This document shows positions 1 to 9,008 of a DNA stretch of 64,000 bases, piece by piece. Position 1 is the first letter of the stretch, and each line of letters starts with the position of its first letter. The notes beneath the pieces were generated by a model that saw only the letters and a list, made by a program, of their open reading frames with translations, was not told the origin of the DNA and made no database searches. The DNA lies in NCBI RefSeq assembly GCF_000968015.1, contig NZ_LACH01000049.1:1-64000 (forward strand). The letters run 5' to 3'. The position numbers and the translations under genes are program-made. Source of the stretch: Pseudomonas fluorescens. Its GTDB lineage: Bacteria > Pseudomonadota > Gammaproteobacteria > Pseudomonadales > Pseudomonadaceae.

Positions 1-160
1 GGCGGAACCCTAAGCCGCCGTTACCGCAGAAACGGATATGTACCCCGACCTTAAGTGAACGGCATTCCGCCCGAATGGAAGGTTTCGAGCCGCTGACAAG
101 TCACCTGCTCCTGAGCCCGGTACCGGAAATTTCAAACAGGCAACACCAAGGAGGCGATTA

Positions 161-178
161 ATGAGCTATACCCGCTAA
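161..178 (+). other. five-codon ORF with a strong Shine-Dalgarno
   Basis: A perfect-looking AAGGAGG lies about 6 bases before an ATG that opens only five codons (Met-Ser-Tyr-Thr-Arg) before TAA, 35 bases upstream of the lipoprotein start. It may be a leader peptide, the stump of a decayed gene, or chance. The preceding 160 bases hold a small GGCGG/CCGCC hairpin at the left edge and no recognisable gene. Confidence 0.2.
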
Positions 179-212
179 TCTCCCATTGCAGTTCTTCAGC
201 AGGAGGTTGGCA

Positions 213-665
213 ATGAAGCGCAGTCACTCACTTGCAGCTCTAATGGTCACCGCAAGCCTTTTCGGCTGCACCACTTCATCCAGCCATGGAGTGAGCGTTC
301 CTTTGGTTGCCACCCGGCAGAACGCCGGTCAGATCGGCAATGTAACGTTGGCCGACTGGGGCAAAGAAACCGGGTTCAGTTTCTTCATCAGTGGTGCTCC
401 AAGCGGATCGTCTCTGCCCTTACGCCTCTTCACCTTCATCAATAAAGGCAGCTGCCAGCAACCCGGGCCAGTCGCTTACGCCATGAATGATCATGTCACC
501 ACCGAACGCCAGGCCATACGCGGCTGGGCTTTCTCAAGAAGCGCGCCTGTCGCAATGCCGGTCCTGCTTTCCGGTGAGTACTCCATCGTCGTGCGAAGTG
601 CACCGGACAGTGGCAACGTCGATATCTTTTGCGGAGACATCAGGCAGAAAGGCTCAGGGAAATAG
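213..665 (+). CDS. small putative lipoprotein
   Basis: This encodes 150 residues of unknown function. The N-terminus has a basic start (MKRSH), a short hydrophobic stretch and the lipobox LFGC at about residues 15-18, so it is predicted to be exported and lipidated. AGGAGG at 201-206, six bases upstream, fixes the ATG at 213 rather than the upstream TTG at 186. The mature part has two cysteines near residues 85 and 138 and no domain I recognise. It is a single-gene unit converging on the next gene. The lipoprotein call is from sequence; any role would be guesswork. Confidence 0.6.
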   Translation: MKRSHSLAALMVTASLFGCTTSSSHGVSVPLVATRQNAGQIGNVTLADWGKETGFSFFISGAPSGSSLPLRLFTFINKGSCQQPGPVAYAMNDHVTTERQAIRGWAFSRSAPVAMPVLLSGEYSIVVRSAPDSGNVDIFCGDIRQKGSGK

Positions 666-673
666 CCTCTCTT

Positions 674-991
674 TCACGTCTCAATCACATCGTCCGCCCA
701 ACTGATGGCCGCAACAACGGTGGGAAAACCGATCGTGCTGGTCAGTGAGATCAGCGTGTGACGGATCTGCTCTGGCGTAGCGCCCGCTTCCAGTGCCCGT
801 CGGGTATGACTGTGCACTGCGCCCTCAGAGCGGATGGCCGCGGCGGCACCGAGCTGGATCAACTGCACAACGATCTCTTCCAGTGGGCCGGTATGACGCA
901 CCGCCGTACCCAAGGCCTCAACGGCAGCCAAGTAATCCGGGTACTGCTGTTCGAGACGCTGGTAAGTGTTGTGCGCTTTCTTCTTTGTCAT
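674..991 (-). CDS. carboxymuconolactone decarboxylase family protein
   Basis: This 105-residue protein belongs to the CMD/AhpD-like family. The core pattern is visible: a helix with repeated Ala-Ala and an E-G-A-V-H-S-H-T segment at about residues 57-64, followed by A-L-E-A-G-A-T-P-E-Q-I. The classical CxxC of AhpD is absent (Glu-Gly-Ala-Val in that place), so it is unlikely to be a peroxidase and is closer to the CMD branch. ATG at 991 is chosen because GAGGAA precedes it; the longer upstream extension is not protein-like. It converges on the lipoprotein gene with only 8 bases between them. The substrate is unknown. Confidence 0.75.
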   Translation of the reverse strand: MTKKKAHNTYQRLEQQYPDYLAAVEALGTAVRHTGPLEEIVVQLIQLGAAAAIRSEGAVHSHTRRALEAGATPEQIRHTLISLTSTIGFPTVVAAISWADDVIET

Positions 992-1203
992 GTTGGTTTC
1001 CTCACGCTGGAGGGCGATCAGTTCTCGCCTTGGCGCCCGAGTCATCAGGCTGCGATTTCCGAAACTTGCACACTGCAACAGTAGGCTACGCTTACAGCAG
1101 CTTATTGCACACGATGCTCGCGTCTGCAGGTTTTGGTTTGTTCTGGAGAGCGTCTGCAACAGCTATTTCAGACAGGCCCAAACAATTCACGCAGGACTAC
1201 GTG

Positions 1204-2577
1204 ATGACCGAGCCCCTCCTCAGTTTTGATCAACTCAAGCGTGCTGCCGCCTCCGGCGAAATCGATACCGTTCTTGTTTGCATGGTCGACATGCAAGGCC
1301 GACTGGTCGGCAAGCGATTCCAGGTCGAGTTTTTCATCGACAGCGGCCATGAAGAAACCCACTGCTGCAATTACCTGCTGGCCGACGACATCGACATGGA
1401 GCCGGTGCCGGGTTACGCCGCGGCCAGCTGGAGCAAAGGCTATGGCGACTTTGTGCTCAAGCCCGACATGTCCACCTTGCGCCGGGTGCCCTGGCTCGAA
1501 TGCACGGCGCTGGTGCTCTGCGATGTGCTCGATCATCACCATCGACGCGACCTGCCGCACAGCCCCCGGGCGATCCTGAAAAAGCAGGTCGAGCGACTGC
1601 GCGAACGCGGTTACACCGGGATGTTCGCCTCGGAACTGGAGTTCTATCTGTTCGACGAGAGCTACGAGGCGATCCACGAGCGCAACTACCACAAGCCGAA
1701 AACGGCCGGTCACTACATCGAGGACTACAACATCCTGCAGACCACCCGCGAAGAACCGGTGCTGCGGGCGATTCGCAAGCATCTGCAGGCCAGCGGCATT
1801 CCCGTGGAAAACTCCAAGGGTGAATGGGGGCCGGGCCAGGAAGAAATCAACATCCGTTACGCCGATGCACTGACCATGGCCGACCACCACGTCATCATCA
1901 AGCACGCCTGCAAAGAGATCGCGCAACTGCAGGGCAAGGCGATCACGTTCATGGCCAAGTGGCGTTATGACGCCGCCGGTTCCAGCAGCCACATTCACAA
2001 TTCGCTGTGGGACAAGAACGGTAAAAAGCCGCTGTTCTTCGACACCAAGGCCGAGTTCGGCATGTCGAAACTGATGCGCTCCTGGGTGGCCGGGCAGCTT
2101 AAATATGCCAACGACATCACCTGTTTTCTCGCGCCTTACATCAATTCGTACAAGCGCTTTCAGGCCGGCACCTTTGCCCCGACACGGGCGGTATGGAGTC
2201 GGGACAATCGCACCGCGGGCTTTCGTTTGTGCGCAGAAGGCAGCAAATCCATTCGCATCGAATGCCGCATTGGCGGCGCCGACCTCAACCCCTATCTGGC
2301 CTTCGCCGCCTTGATCGCGGCAGGACTGGCCGGCATCGACGAGAAGCTCAGCCTCGCGCCGCCCTTTGAGGGCGATGCCTACGTCGACGAACACTTGCCT
2401 GAAGTCTCGAAGACCCTGCGCGAAGCCTGCGCCGCACTCCAGGGCTCGACCATGTTGCGCGAAGCGTTCGGCGATGAAGTGATCGACCACTACGTGCACA
2501 CCGCCGAATGGGAGCAGAAAGAGTACGACCGGCGGATCACCGACTGGGAACTGCAGCGCGGGTTTGAGCGCTATTGA
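1204..2577 (+). CDS. glutamine synthetase-like gamma-glutamyl-amine ligase
   Basis: This is a 457-residue GS-family enzyme that probably joins glutamate to an amine using ATP, as PuuA/SpuI-type ligases do. Seen: metal-binding SELEFY at about 143-148, GPGQEEIN at about 206-213, the ATP-site segment GSSSHIHNSLW (GSGMHxHxSL in classical GS), and the C-terminal ECRIGGADLNPYLA. The tyrosine adenylylation loop of GlnA is not evident, and the gene sits with a dehydrogenase pair and a permease, so biosynthetic glutamine synthetase is unlikely. ATG 1204 is preferred; GTG 1201 is adjacent. It is first of a four-gene co-directional group. The real acceptor amine cannot be read from the sequence. Confidence 0.8.
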   Translation: MTEPLLSFDQLKRAAASGEIDTVLVCMVDMQGRLVGKRFQVEFFIDSGHEETHCCNYLLADDIDMEPVPGYAAASWSKGYGDFVLKPDMSTLRRVPWLECTALVLCDVLDHHHRRDLPHSPRAILKKQVERLRERGYTGMFASELEFYLFDESYEAIHERNYHKPKTAGHYIEDYNILQTTREEPVLRAIRKHLQASGIPVENSKGEWGPGQEEINIRYADALTMADHHVIIKHACKEIAQLQGKAITFMAKWRYDAAGSSSHIHNSLWDKNGKKPLFFDTKAEFGMSKLMRSWVAGQLKYANDITCFLAPYINSYKRFQAGTFAPTRAVWSRDNRTAGFRLCAEGSKSIRIECRIGGADLNPYLAFAALIAAGLAGIDEKLSLAPPFEGDAYVDEHLPEVSKTLREACAALQGSTMLREAFGDEVIDHYVHTAEWEQKEYDRRITDWELQRGFERY

Positions 2578-2587
2578 GACCGCCATC

Positions 2588-3979
2588 ATGACGTCAACGA
2601 TTCAACTCATCTCCCCGGTCGATGGCCGGGTCTATGCCGAACGTCGCTGCGCCGATGCAGCGCAAATCGACCAGGCTCTGGCAGCGGCCGAAGCGGCCCA
2701 GGCGCAATGGAAACGCCGGCCACTGAGCGAACGCGCCGCCTTCTGCAGCGCCGCGGTGGACGCGATGCTGGCCATGAAGGCTGACATCGTGCCGGAATTG
2801 GCCTGGCAGATGGGCCGCCCGGTGCGTTTTGGCGCTGGCGAACTGCGCGGGTTCGAAGAGCGTGCCCGCCACATGATCGCCATTGCGCCTGAAGCGTTGG
2901 CAGCGCTTGAACCCACTCCGGTTGCGGGTTTTCGACGCTGTATCAAACGCGAGCCGCTGGGTACGGTATTGGTCGTCGCGCCCTGGAATTACCCCTACCT
3001 GACCGCGGTGAATACGATTATCCCGGCACTGATGGCCGGCAACAGCGTCATCCTCAAACACGCGTCGCAAACGCTGCTGGTGGGTGAACGGTTCGCCGAG
3101 GCGTTTCGTCGCGCCCATCTGCCCGAAGGGCTGTTCCAGAACCTGCTGCTCAGTCACGTTTATACCGGAGCGATCATTGCCTCTGGACGCGTGCAGCAAG
3201 TGAACTTCACCGGCTCGGTCGAAGCCGGCAAATCCATGGAACACGCTGCCGTCGGAGGCTTCCTTGGCGTGGGCCTGGAGCTCGGTGGCAAAGACCCGGC
3301 CTACGTACGGGCAGACGCCAACCTCGAACACGCGGTGGAAAACCTGGTGGACGGCAGCTTCTTCAACTCCGGGCAAAGCTGCTGCGCGGTCGAGCGTATT
3401 TATGTCGATGAAAAAATCTACCCGGCGTTTGTCGAACGCTTCGTAGCGCTGACTCGCCAATACGTGCTGGGCAACCCGCTGGACGAAGCCACCACGCTCG
3501 GCCCGCTGGTCGCCCCGAGTGCCGCTGAGTTCGTTCGCGGACAGATCGCCGATGCGCTGACCCAAGGTGCTCGGGCGCTGATCGATCCAAAGGAATTTCC
3601 TGCCGACGCGCCGGGCAGCGCCTACCTCGCGCCGCAAGTACTAGTCGACGTCACCCATCAAATGTCGGTGATGCGCGAGGAAAGCTTTGGTCCCGTGGTC
3701 GGCATCATGCCGGTGGCCAGCGACGACGAAGCCATCGCCTTGATGAACGACAGTGAGTTCGGGCTCAGCGCTTCCATCTGGACGCAAGACCTTGCCGCCG
3801 CCGAGCGCCTGGGCAACGAGATCGACACCGGCACCGTGTTCATGAACCGCTGCGATTACCTGGACCCGGCCCTGGCCTGGACCGGTGTGAAGAACAGCGG
3901 GCGCGGCGTCACGCTGTCGCGCCTGGGTTATGAAAATCTGACCCGCGCGAAATCCTTCCATTTGCGCCACGAGATCTGA
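2588..3979 (+). CDS. NAD(P)-dependent aldehyde dehydrogenase
   Basis: This 463-residue enzyme of the ALDH superfamily oxidises an aldehyde to the acid. Motifs: PWNYP at about 132-136, the FTGS cofactor segment at 207-210, the general base Glu231 in ELGGKDP, and the catalytic Cys265 in NSGQSC. It starts 10 bases after the ligase stop; an in-frame ATG at 2564 overlapping the ligase would add eight residues. Placed between a gamma-glutamyl ligase and an iron alcohol dehydrogenase, it probably acts on the aldehyde made by the latter, in the way PuuC acts in the gamma-glutamyl putrescine route. Substrate is inferred only. Confidence 0.85.
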   Translation: MTSTIQLISPVDGRVYAERRCADAAQIDQALAAAEAAQAQWKRRPLSERAAFCSAAVDAMLAMKADIVPELAWQMGRPVRFGAGELRGFEERARHMIAIAPEALAALEPTPVAGFRRCIKREPLGTVLVVAPWNYPYLTAVNTIIPALMAGNSVILKHASQTLLVGERFAEAFRRAHLPEGLFQNLLLSHVYTGAIIASGRVQQVNFTGSVEAGKSMEHAAVGGFLGVGLELGGKDPAYVRADANLEHAVENLVDGSFFNSGQSCCAVERIYVDEKIYPAFVERFVALTRQYVLGNPLDEATTLGPLVAPSAAEFVRGQIADALTQGARALIDPKEFPADAPGSAYLAPQVLVDVTHQMSVMREESFGPVVGIMPVASDDEAIALMNDSEFGLSASIWTQDLAAAERLGNEIDTGTVFMNRCDYLDPALAWTGVKNSGRGVTLSRLGYENLTRAKSFHLRHEI

Positions 3980-3982
3980 GCC

Positions 3983-5143
3983 ATGAGCCTGACCGCGAAC
4001 TGGAATTACCCCACAAGCATCCGCTTCGGTGTCGGCCGCATCGCTGAGCTCGCCGAGATCTGCCGCAGTCAAGGGATCCAGCGACCGTTGCTGGTCACCG
4101 ACAGTGGCCTGGCGCGTGCCCCGATCACCATCGCAGCAGTGGACGCCTTGCGCGCCGCCGGCCTTGGCGTCGCACTGTTTTGCGACCTTAAACCCAACCC
4201 GGTCGAAGCCAATCTGGCGGGCGGGCTCGACGCCTGGCGCGCCGGTAAACACGATGGCGTGGTCGCCTTCGGCGGTGGCAGCGGCCTGGACATGGGCAAG
4301 CTCATCGCGTTCATGAGCGGCCAAACCCGCCCGGTGTGGGACTTCGAAGACATCGGCGACTACTGGACCCGCGCCGACGAAGGTAGCATCGCCCCGATCA
4401 TTGCGGTGCCGACCACGGCAGGCACCGGCTCCGAGGTGGGCCGTGCGGCGGTGATCATCGATGAGCGTACGCACACCAAACGCATCATCTTCCACCCGAA
4501 GATGATGCCGCGCGTGGTCATCAGCGACCCGGCCCTCACCGTCGGCATGCCGGCCAAGGTCACCGCCGGCACCGGCATGGATGCGTTTGCGCATTGTCTG
4601 GAATCCTATTGCGCCCCCGGTTTTCACCCCATGGCCGAAGGGATTGCGGTGGAAGGCATGCGCCTGGTCGCCAATGCCCTGGTGCGGGCCGTACACACGC
4701 CCTCGGACCTGGAGGCGCGCGCGGAAATGCTCGCGGCTGCTGCGATGGGCGCTACCGCTTTCCAGAAAGGTCTGGGCGGGATGCACGCCCTCTCACATCC
4801 GGTGGGCGCCCTGTACGACACCCATCACGGCATGACCAACGCCACGTTCATGCCCTATGTCCTGAAATTCAATCGCCCGGCCATCGAGGAACGCATCACG
4901 CGCCTCGCGGCTTATCTGCGTCTGCCCTCGCCCGGCTTTGACAGTTTTCTGGCCTTCGTCCTCAAGTTGCGCAAGGACATCGGCGTGCCCCATACGCTGG
5001 TTGAGCTGGGGGTGGATGATCGGCAGGCCGACTTGATCGCGGACATGGCGATTGTCGACCCTTGCGCCAGCGGCAACCCGCTGCCACTGACCCGAAATGG
5101 CGCGGCAGAAATTTTCGAAGCGGCGTACCACGGCCGTCTATAG
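3983..5143 (+). CDS. iron-containing alcohol dehydrogenase
   Basis: This 386-residue group III Fe-ADH is full length for the family. Seen: the nucleotide-binding GGGSGLDMGK at about 97-106, PTTAGTGSE at 143-151, and a metal site made of Asp200 and His204 (GMDAFAHCLE) with His268 and His282 (GGMHALSHPVGALYDTHHG). It starts 3 bases after the ALDH stop, so it is translationally close. An alcohol dehydrogenase together with an aldehyde dehydrogenase and an amine ligase suggests two-step oxidation of the hydroxyl end of an amino alcohol that has been gamma-glutamylated. Confidence 0.88.
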   Translation: MSLTANWNYPTSIRFGVGRIAELAEICRSQGIQRPLLVTDSGLARAPITIAAVDALRAAGLGVALFCDLKPNPVEANLAGGLDAWRAGKHDGVVAFGGGSGLDMGKLIAFMSGQTRPVWDFEDIGDYWTRADEGSIAPIIAVPTTAGTGSEVGRAAVIIDERTHTKRIIFHPKMMPRVVISDPALTVGMPAKVTAGTGMDAFAHCLESYCAPGFHPMAEGIAVEGMRLVANALVRAVHTPSDLEARAEMLAAAAMGATAFQKGLGGMHALSHPVGALYDTHHGMTNATFMPYVLKFNRPAIEERITRLAAYLRLPSPGFDSFLAFVLKLRKDIGVPHTLVELGVDDRQADLIADMAIVDPCASGNPLPLTRNGAAEIFEAAYHGRL

Positions 5144-5297
5144 AGCAGTTGTCTGTCCATGGCCAAAGTGCGAACGCGCAGCATGGACGGGGTTTATCCG
5201 CAAGAAACAGGAGCAGTACGACAAGGGGTTGAAGGCCAGCCCATCCGGTCACGTAAAACCCGGATGGATGCGTATCAAAACCTGAGGGGCACACAAC

Positions 5298-6863
5298 ATG
5301 AAGCCAGCAAGCCAGCCCGGCACGAGCGCGCCGCAAGACGATGACGTCAAGGTGCTGCACAGCATGGGCTATGCCCAGCAGCTCTCGCGACGCATGGGCG
5401 TTTTCTCCAACTTTGCCATTTCCTTTTCGATCATCTGCATCCTCTCGGGTGGTATCAACTCACTCGCTCAGGGCACCTCGGGTGCGGGCGGTGCGTCAAT
5501 CGGCATCGGCTGGCCGATCGGTTGCCTGATCTCCGGGGTGTTCGCCATGGCCATGGCGCAGATTTCCTCGGCCTACCCCACCGCTGGCGGCCTCTATCAC
5601 TGGGGGTCGATTCTCGGTAACCGCTTCACCGGATGGCTGACCGCGTGGTTCAACTTGCTCGGGCTGGTCACCGTGCTCGGTGCGATCAACGTCGGCACCT
5701 ATTACTTCTTTTTCGGCGCCTTCGGACCGGCCCTGGGCATGGAGGACACCACCACGGTGAGGGTGATTTTCCTGGCGATCCTGACCGGCCTCCAGGCCTT
5801 GTGTAACCACCTGGGTATCGGCCTGACCGCGAAGCTCACCGATTTCTCGGGGTATCTGATCTTCGCCACGGCGCTCGCGCTGACCATCGTCTGCCTGATC
5901 TCTGCACCCAGCTATGAGTTCGCCCGGTTATGGACCTTCAGCAACTATTCCGGCGAGGCTGGCGGCAGCGTTTGGCCTCAGGTGTCGAACGGCTGGATTT
6001 TCATGCTCGGCCTGCTCTTGCCGATCTACACCATCACCGGCTATGACGCCTCCGCGCATACCTCGGAAGAGACCCGAAATGCCGCCATGTCGGTGCCACG
6101 CGGCATGGTCATGTCGGTGGTCTGGTCGCTGCTGTTCGGCTGGGTGATGCTCAGCGCATTCGTATTGATGCTGCCGAACATGGATGACGCGGCCAAGCAA
6201 GGCTGGAACGTGTTTTTCTGGGCCATGAACACACAAGTCAACCCAACGTTGAAGCTCGCACTGTACGTGGCGATATTCATTTCGCAGGTCCTCTGTGGGC
6301 TGGCGACGGTGACCTCGGTTTCACGCATGATCTTCGCCTTCTCCCGGGATGGCGGCTTGCCCTGCTCGAAAGCGCTGGCCTCGGTCTCGCCGACATTCCG
6401 TAGCCCGGTGGCGGCGATCTGGACCGGTGCCACCCTCGCGGTATTGTTTGACTGGGGATCGTCGGTGATATCCGTCGGTGCAACGCCGGTCTACACCATC
6501 GTGGTGTCCTGCACAGTGATCTTCCTGTTCTTCTCCTTCGTCATTCCCATCGTGCTGGGCCTGTTTACCTACGGGACCTCGAAGTGGCCAACCATGGGGC
6601 CGTGGAACATGGGGCGTTTCTGGTACACCGTGTTTGCCCTGCTCTCGGTCCTGTCGATGGTGATTATTTTCGTCATCGGCATCCAGCCACCGAACGATTG
6701 GGCGCTGTACATCACCATCGGCTTTCTGGTGCTGACGGCCATCGTCTGGTTCGGTTTTGAAGCCCGTCGCTTCCAGGGTCCGCCGATTGGCGACATGATC
6801 GTCAAGCGTCAGGCTGAAATTGCCGCGGCTGAAGAGGCGTTGAATAAACGGGCTGGAAGCTGA
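5298..6863 (+). CDS. APC superfamily amino acid/amine permease
   Basis: This 521-residue integral membrane protein has about 12 hydrophobic segments. The N-terminal pattern of a short polar leader then FSNFAISFSIICILSGG and the TAGGLYHW motif around residue 95 match the amino acid/choline transporter branch of APC carriers (GABA and choline permeases). It lies 154 bases after the Fe-ADH on the same strand and is probably the uptake system for the compound degraded by the upstream enzymes. A weak GAGG upstream of ATG 5298 supports the start. The exact substrate is unknown. Confidence 0.82.
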   Translation: MKPASQPGTSAPQDDDVKVLHSMGYAQQLSRRMGVFSNFAISFSIICILSGGINSLAQGTSGAGGASIGIGWPIGCLISGVFAMAMAQISSAYPTAGGLYHWGSILGNRFTGWLTAWFNLLGLVTVLGAINVGTYYFFFGAFGPALGMEDTTTVRVIFLAILTGLQALCNHLGIGLTAKLTDFSGYLIFATALALTIVCLISAPSYEFARLWTFSNYSGEAGGSVWPQVSNGWIFMLGLLLPIYTITGYDASAHTSEETRNAAMSVPRGMVMSVVWSLLFGWVMLSAFVLMLPNMDDAAKQGWNVFFWAMNTQVNPTLKLALYVAIFISQVLCGLATVTSVSRMIFAFSRDGGLPCSKALASVSPTFRSPVAAIWTGATLAVLFDWGSSVISVGATPVYTIVVSCTVIFLFFSFVIPIVLGLFTYGTSKWPTMGPWNMGRFWYTVFALLSVLSMVIIFVIGIQPPNDWALYITIGFLVLTAIVWFGFEARRFQGPPIGDMIVKRQAEIAAAEEALNKRAGS

Positions 6864-6882
6864 TCGCTACAGATGAATAACC

Positions 6883-7001
6883 TGTGGCGAGGGAGCTTGC
6901 TCCCTCTGGGCTGCGCAGCGGCCCCAAAAGATCGCAGCCTTCGGCAGCTCCTAGAGGTTTACACGCCCCTGTAGGAGCTGCCGAAGGCTGCGATCTTTTA
7001 A
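6883..7001. repeat. REP cluster (two families)
   Basis: A single GTGGCGAGGGAGCTTGCTCCC unit at about 6883-6908 is followed by a head-to-head pair: 6926-6957 and 6970-7001 are inverted copies of a GATCGCAGCC-TCGGCAGCTCCTA element. The arms can fold into a long hairpin at the end of the permease gene. These are typical Pseudomonas intergenic palindromes; the second pair reappears at 24676-24775. Confidence 0.85.
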
Positions 7002-7023
7002 GGCAACACTCATGCTACATCGA

Positions 7024-7185
7024 TCAGCTCTCAGAGGACATGATTGAGTCGTCGCCGGACTCAGCAGCCAGCTTCAATCGGTCAGCTTTACTGATGTATT
7101 TAGACTTGCTTGCCGGTGCCAGTTTGGCACTGGCCTTTTTGGCGTGAGCCTTTAATAACTGCTGTATTTTTTTACGACGATTCAT
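7024..7185 (-). CDS. DUF2986 family small basic protein
   Basis: The 53-residue product begins MNRRKKIQQLL and contains SKYISKADRLKL, the pattern of the DUF2986 family found in Pseudomonas and Vibrio. It is lysine-rich at the N-terminus and acidic at the C-terminus (SGDDSIMSSES). The ATG at 7185 is chosen because family members start with MNRRKK; the longer reading frame upstream is not conserved-looking. Function is not known for the family. It is transcribed toward the REP cluster and divergently from the peptidoglycan enzyme gene. Confidence 0.7.
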   Translation of the reverse strand: MNRRKKIQQLLKAHAKKASAKLAPASKSKYISKADRLKLAAESGDDSIMSSES

Positions 7186-7321
7186 ATTTTTTCTACCCGG
7201 CTTGTAAGTCTTGAATGATATCAGCTTGCGGTTTGCGCAAAAAAGTAGAAGTGGCCCTAGTGCCGCAGGTGGTGCGTTGTTACTGTCAGCGGCTTGAGAA
7301 TCGGCCTCTTTGGAGCCTCGC

Positions 7322-8812
7322 ATGCCCCCTCTCTGCACCCTCCAGCCTCTGCCCTCCTCAACACTGTTTTCGCTTCGTTCGCGCAGCCTGCTCGCGCGGA
7401 CCTGGTTGCGATTGGCCTTGTGCCTGAGCATTGTCGCGCCCGGCATGGCCGCTGCAGAGACACGCCCCGAGAACATGGTTTATCTGCGTACGATTGATCC
7501 GGGCATCGAGCAAGACATTCGCTATGCCAGCGCTCACAACTTCACCGGGCACCCACTCGACGGGTACGACGCTGGGGAGTGCCTGTTATCGCGGGACGCC
7601 GCCAAGGCCCTCGCTCGGGTACAAACGGCCTTGCGTGCGCAGGGTTACGGTTTGAAGGTGTTTGACTGTTACCGACCGAGCCGTGCCGTTGCCGATATGG
7701 GGCGTTTCGCTTTGGTGCCAGGTGACCCACGCAAGGCCGAGTTCTATCCGCGCGTGGACAAGCAGGACTTCTGGCGCCTGGGTTACGTGGCCCGGGTGTC
7801 GGGCCACTCCAAAGGCTCAACCGTGGATCTGACACTGACCGGCCCGGATGCCCTGCCCGCCGATACCTGGACACCTTCAGCCGGGCAAGTCGATTGCACG
7901 GCCGCCTATGGCCAGCGTTGGCGCGACGGCGCACTCGACATGGGCACCGGTTTCGATTGCTTCGATGAGCGAGCGCATACCGACAACCCGACGATCAGCG
8001 CTGCCGCCAGGGACAATCGCCAGAAGCTCAGCAGGGCGATGGAAAAAGAAGGGTTTACCGGGTACTCGAAGGAATGGTGGCACTTCACCTACAACGGCGA
8101 AGGATCGCCGAAGAACGTCATGGACTTCCCCATCACGCCGCTGGGGACACGCGATGTTCTCGACACCGCCAATCAGCTGATTGTGGTCACCACAAAAAAC
8201 TGGACTGACATCCAGGGCACAGCCCAGCGCTATGAACGGCAGGGCAACACCTTTCGAAAATACGAATCGCCGTTTCCGGTGGTGGTCGGCAAGAGCGGGC
8301 TGGCGTGGGGCAAGGGTCTTGGCAGCGTTGAGCAACGCGAAGGTCCGATCAAACGTGAAGGCGATGGAAAAGCGCCAGCCGGGGTATTCAAACTGGGAAC
8401 GGCGTTTGGCTACGACAGCACGGCCGACACCCGACTGCCTTACCTGGCGCTGACCCCGACCATCGAATGCGTGGATGACAGCCACTCCGCCCGCTATAAC
8501 GAGCTGGTCAATGGAGCGACTGTTTCGAAAGACTGGAACAGCTCCGAACGTATGCGTCGCGATGACGATATGTATCGAAAAGGCATTTTCATCAAGCACA
8601 ATACGCCGGCGTCCCCCGCCTGGGGTTCGTGCATTTTCTTCCACATCTGGCGTGGGCCCACCTCCCCGACGCTGGGCTGCACCGCCATGGATCAAGCGGA
8701 TATTTCTCGCTTGTTCCATTGGCTGGATCCTCGCCAGTCCCCGCTGCTGGTTCAAATGCCCGAGGCGGAATATGAGCAAATCCGCGAAAGCTGGAACCTC
8801 CCCGAACGTTGA
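7322..8812 (+). CDS. D-Ala-D-Ala dipeptidase (VanX-like) fused to L,D-transpeptidase
   Basis: This is a 496-residue exported two-domain peptidoglycan enzyme. A long basic leader and hydrophobic run (residues about 22-45, ending GMAAAE) look like a signal peptide. Residues about 50-270 are M15 family VanX/DdpX-like: zinc ligands His162 and Asp169 in SGHSKGSTVD, and catalytic Glu251 with His254 in EWWH. Residues about 285-485 form a YkuD-like L,D-transpeptidase domain with the active His441 (FFHIW) and Cys453 (SPTLGCTAM). GGAG six bases before ATG 7322 sets the start. It is a lone gene, divergent from DUF2986. A role in trimming or cross-linking stem peptides is inferred from the two domains. 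Confidence 0.82.
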   Translation: MPPLCTLQPLPSSTLFSLRSRSLLARTWLRLALCLSIVAPGMAAAETRPENMVYLRTIDPGIEQDIRYASAHNFTGHPLDGYDAGECLLSRDAAKALARVQTALRAQGYGLKVFDCYRPSRAVADMGRFALVPGDPRKAEFYPRVDKQDFWRLGYVARVSGHSKGSTVDLTLTGPDALPADTWTPSAGQVDCTAAYGQRWRDGALDMGTGFDCFDERAHTDNPTISAAARDNRQKLSRAMEKEGFTGYSKEWWHFTYNGEGSPKNVMDFPITPLGTRDVLDTANQLIVVTTKNWTDIQGTAQRYERQGNTFRKYESPFPVVVGKSGLAWGKGLGSVEQREGPIKREGDGKAPAGVFKLGTAFGYDSTADTRLPYLALTPTIECVDDSHSARYNELVNGATVSKDWNSSERMRRDDDMYRKGIFIKHNTPASPAWGSCIFFHIWRGPTSPTLGCTAMDQADISRLFHWLDPRQSPLLVQMPEAEYEQIRESWNLPER

Positions 8813-9008
8813 TACAACACCGTTACGCAGGCTGTTACTTCCTGATCCGCACCGGCGCCAATGACCCTCCTGACTGTAACGCCAAGACACTTTGCCGCAC
8901 TGCGCGACCCGCCTATCGTGAAGCCGTCAATGTGCTTACAGGGTCGTGACCCATCAGAAGCCCGCTGCCCATTGATTGCCCAACACTCAACCAAGGAAGA
9001 GGGAAACC

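Noticed and set aside
1168..2589. 473-codon open frame antisense to the glutamine-synthetase-like gene
   Set aside because: High GC and codon bias leave long open antisense frames; the product has no recognisable domain and the plus strand encodes an intact enzyme family.
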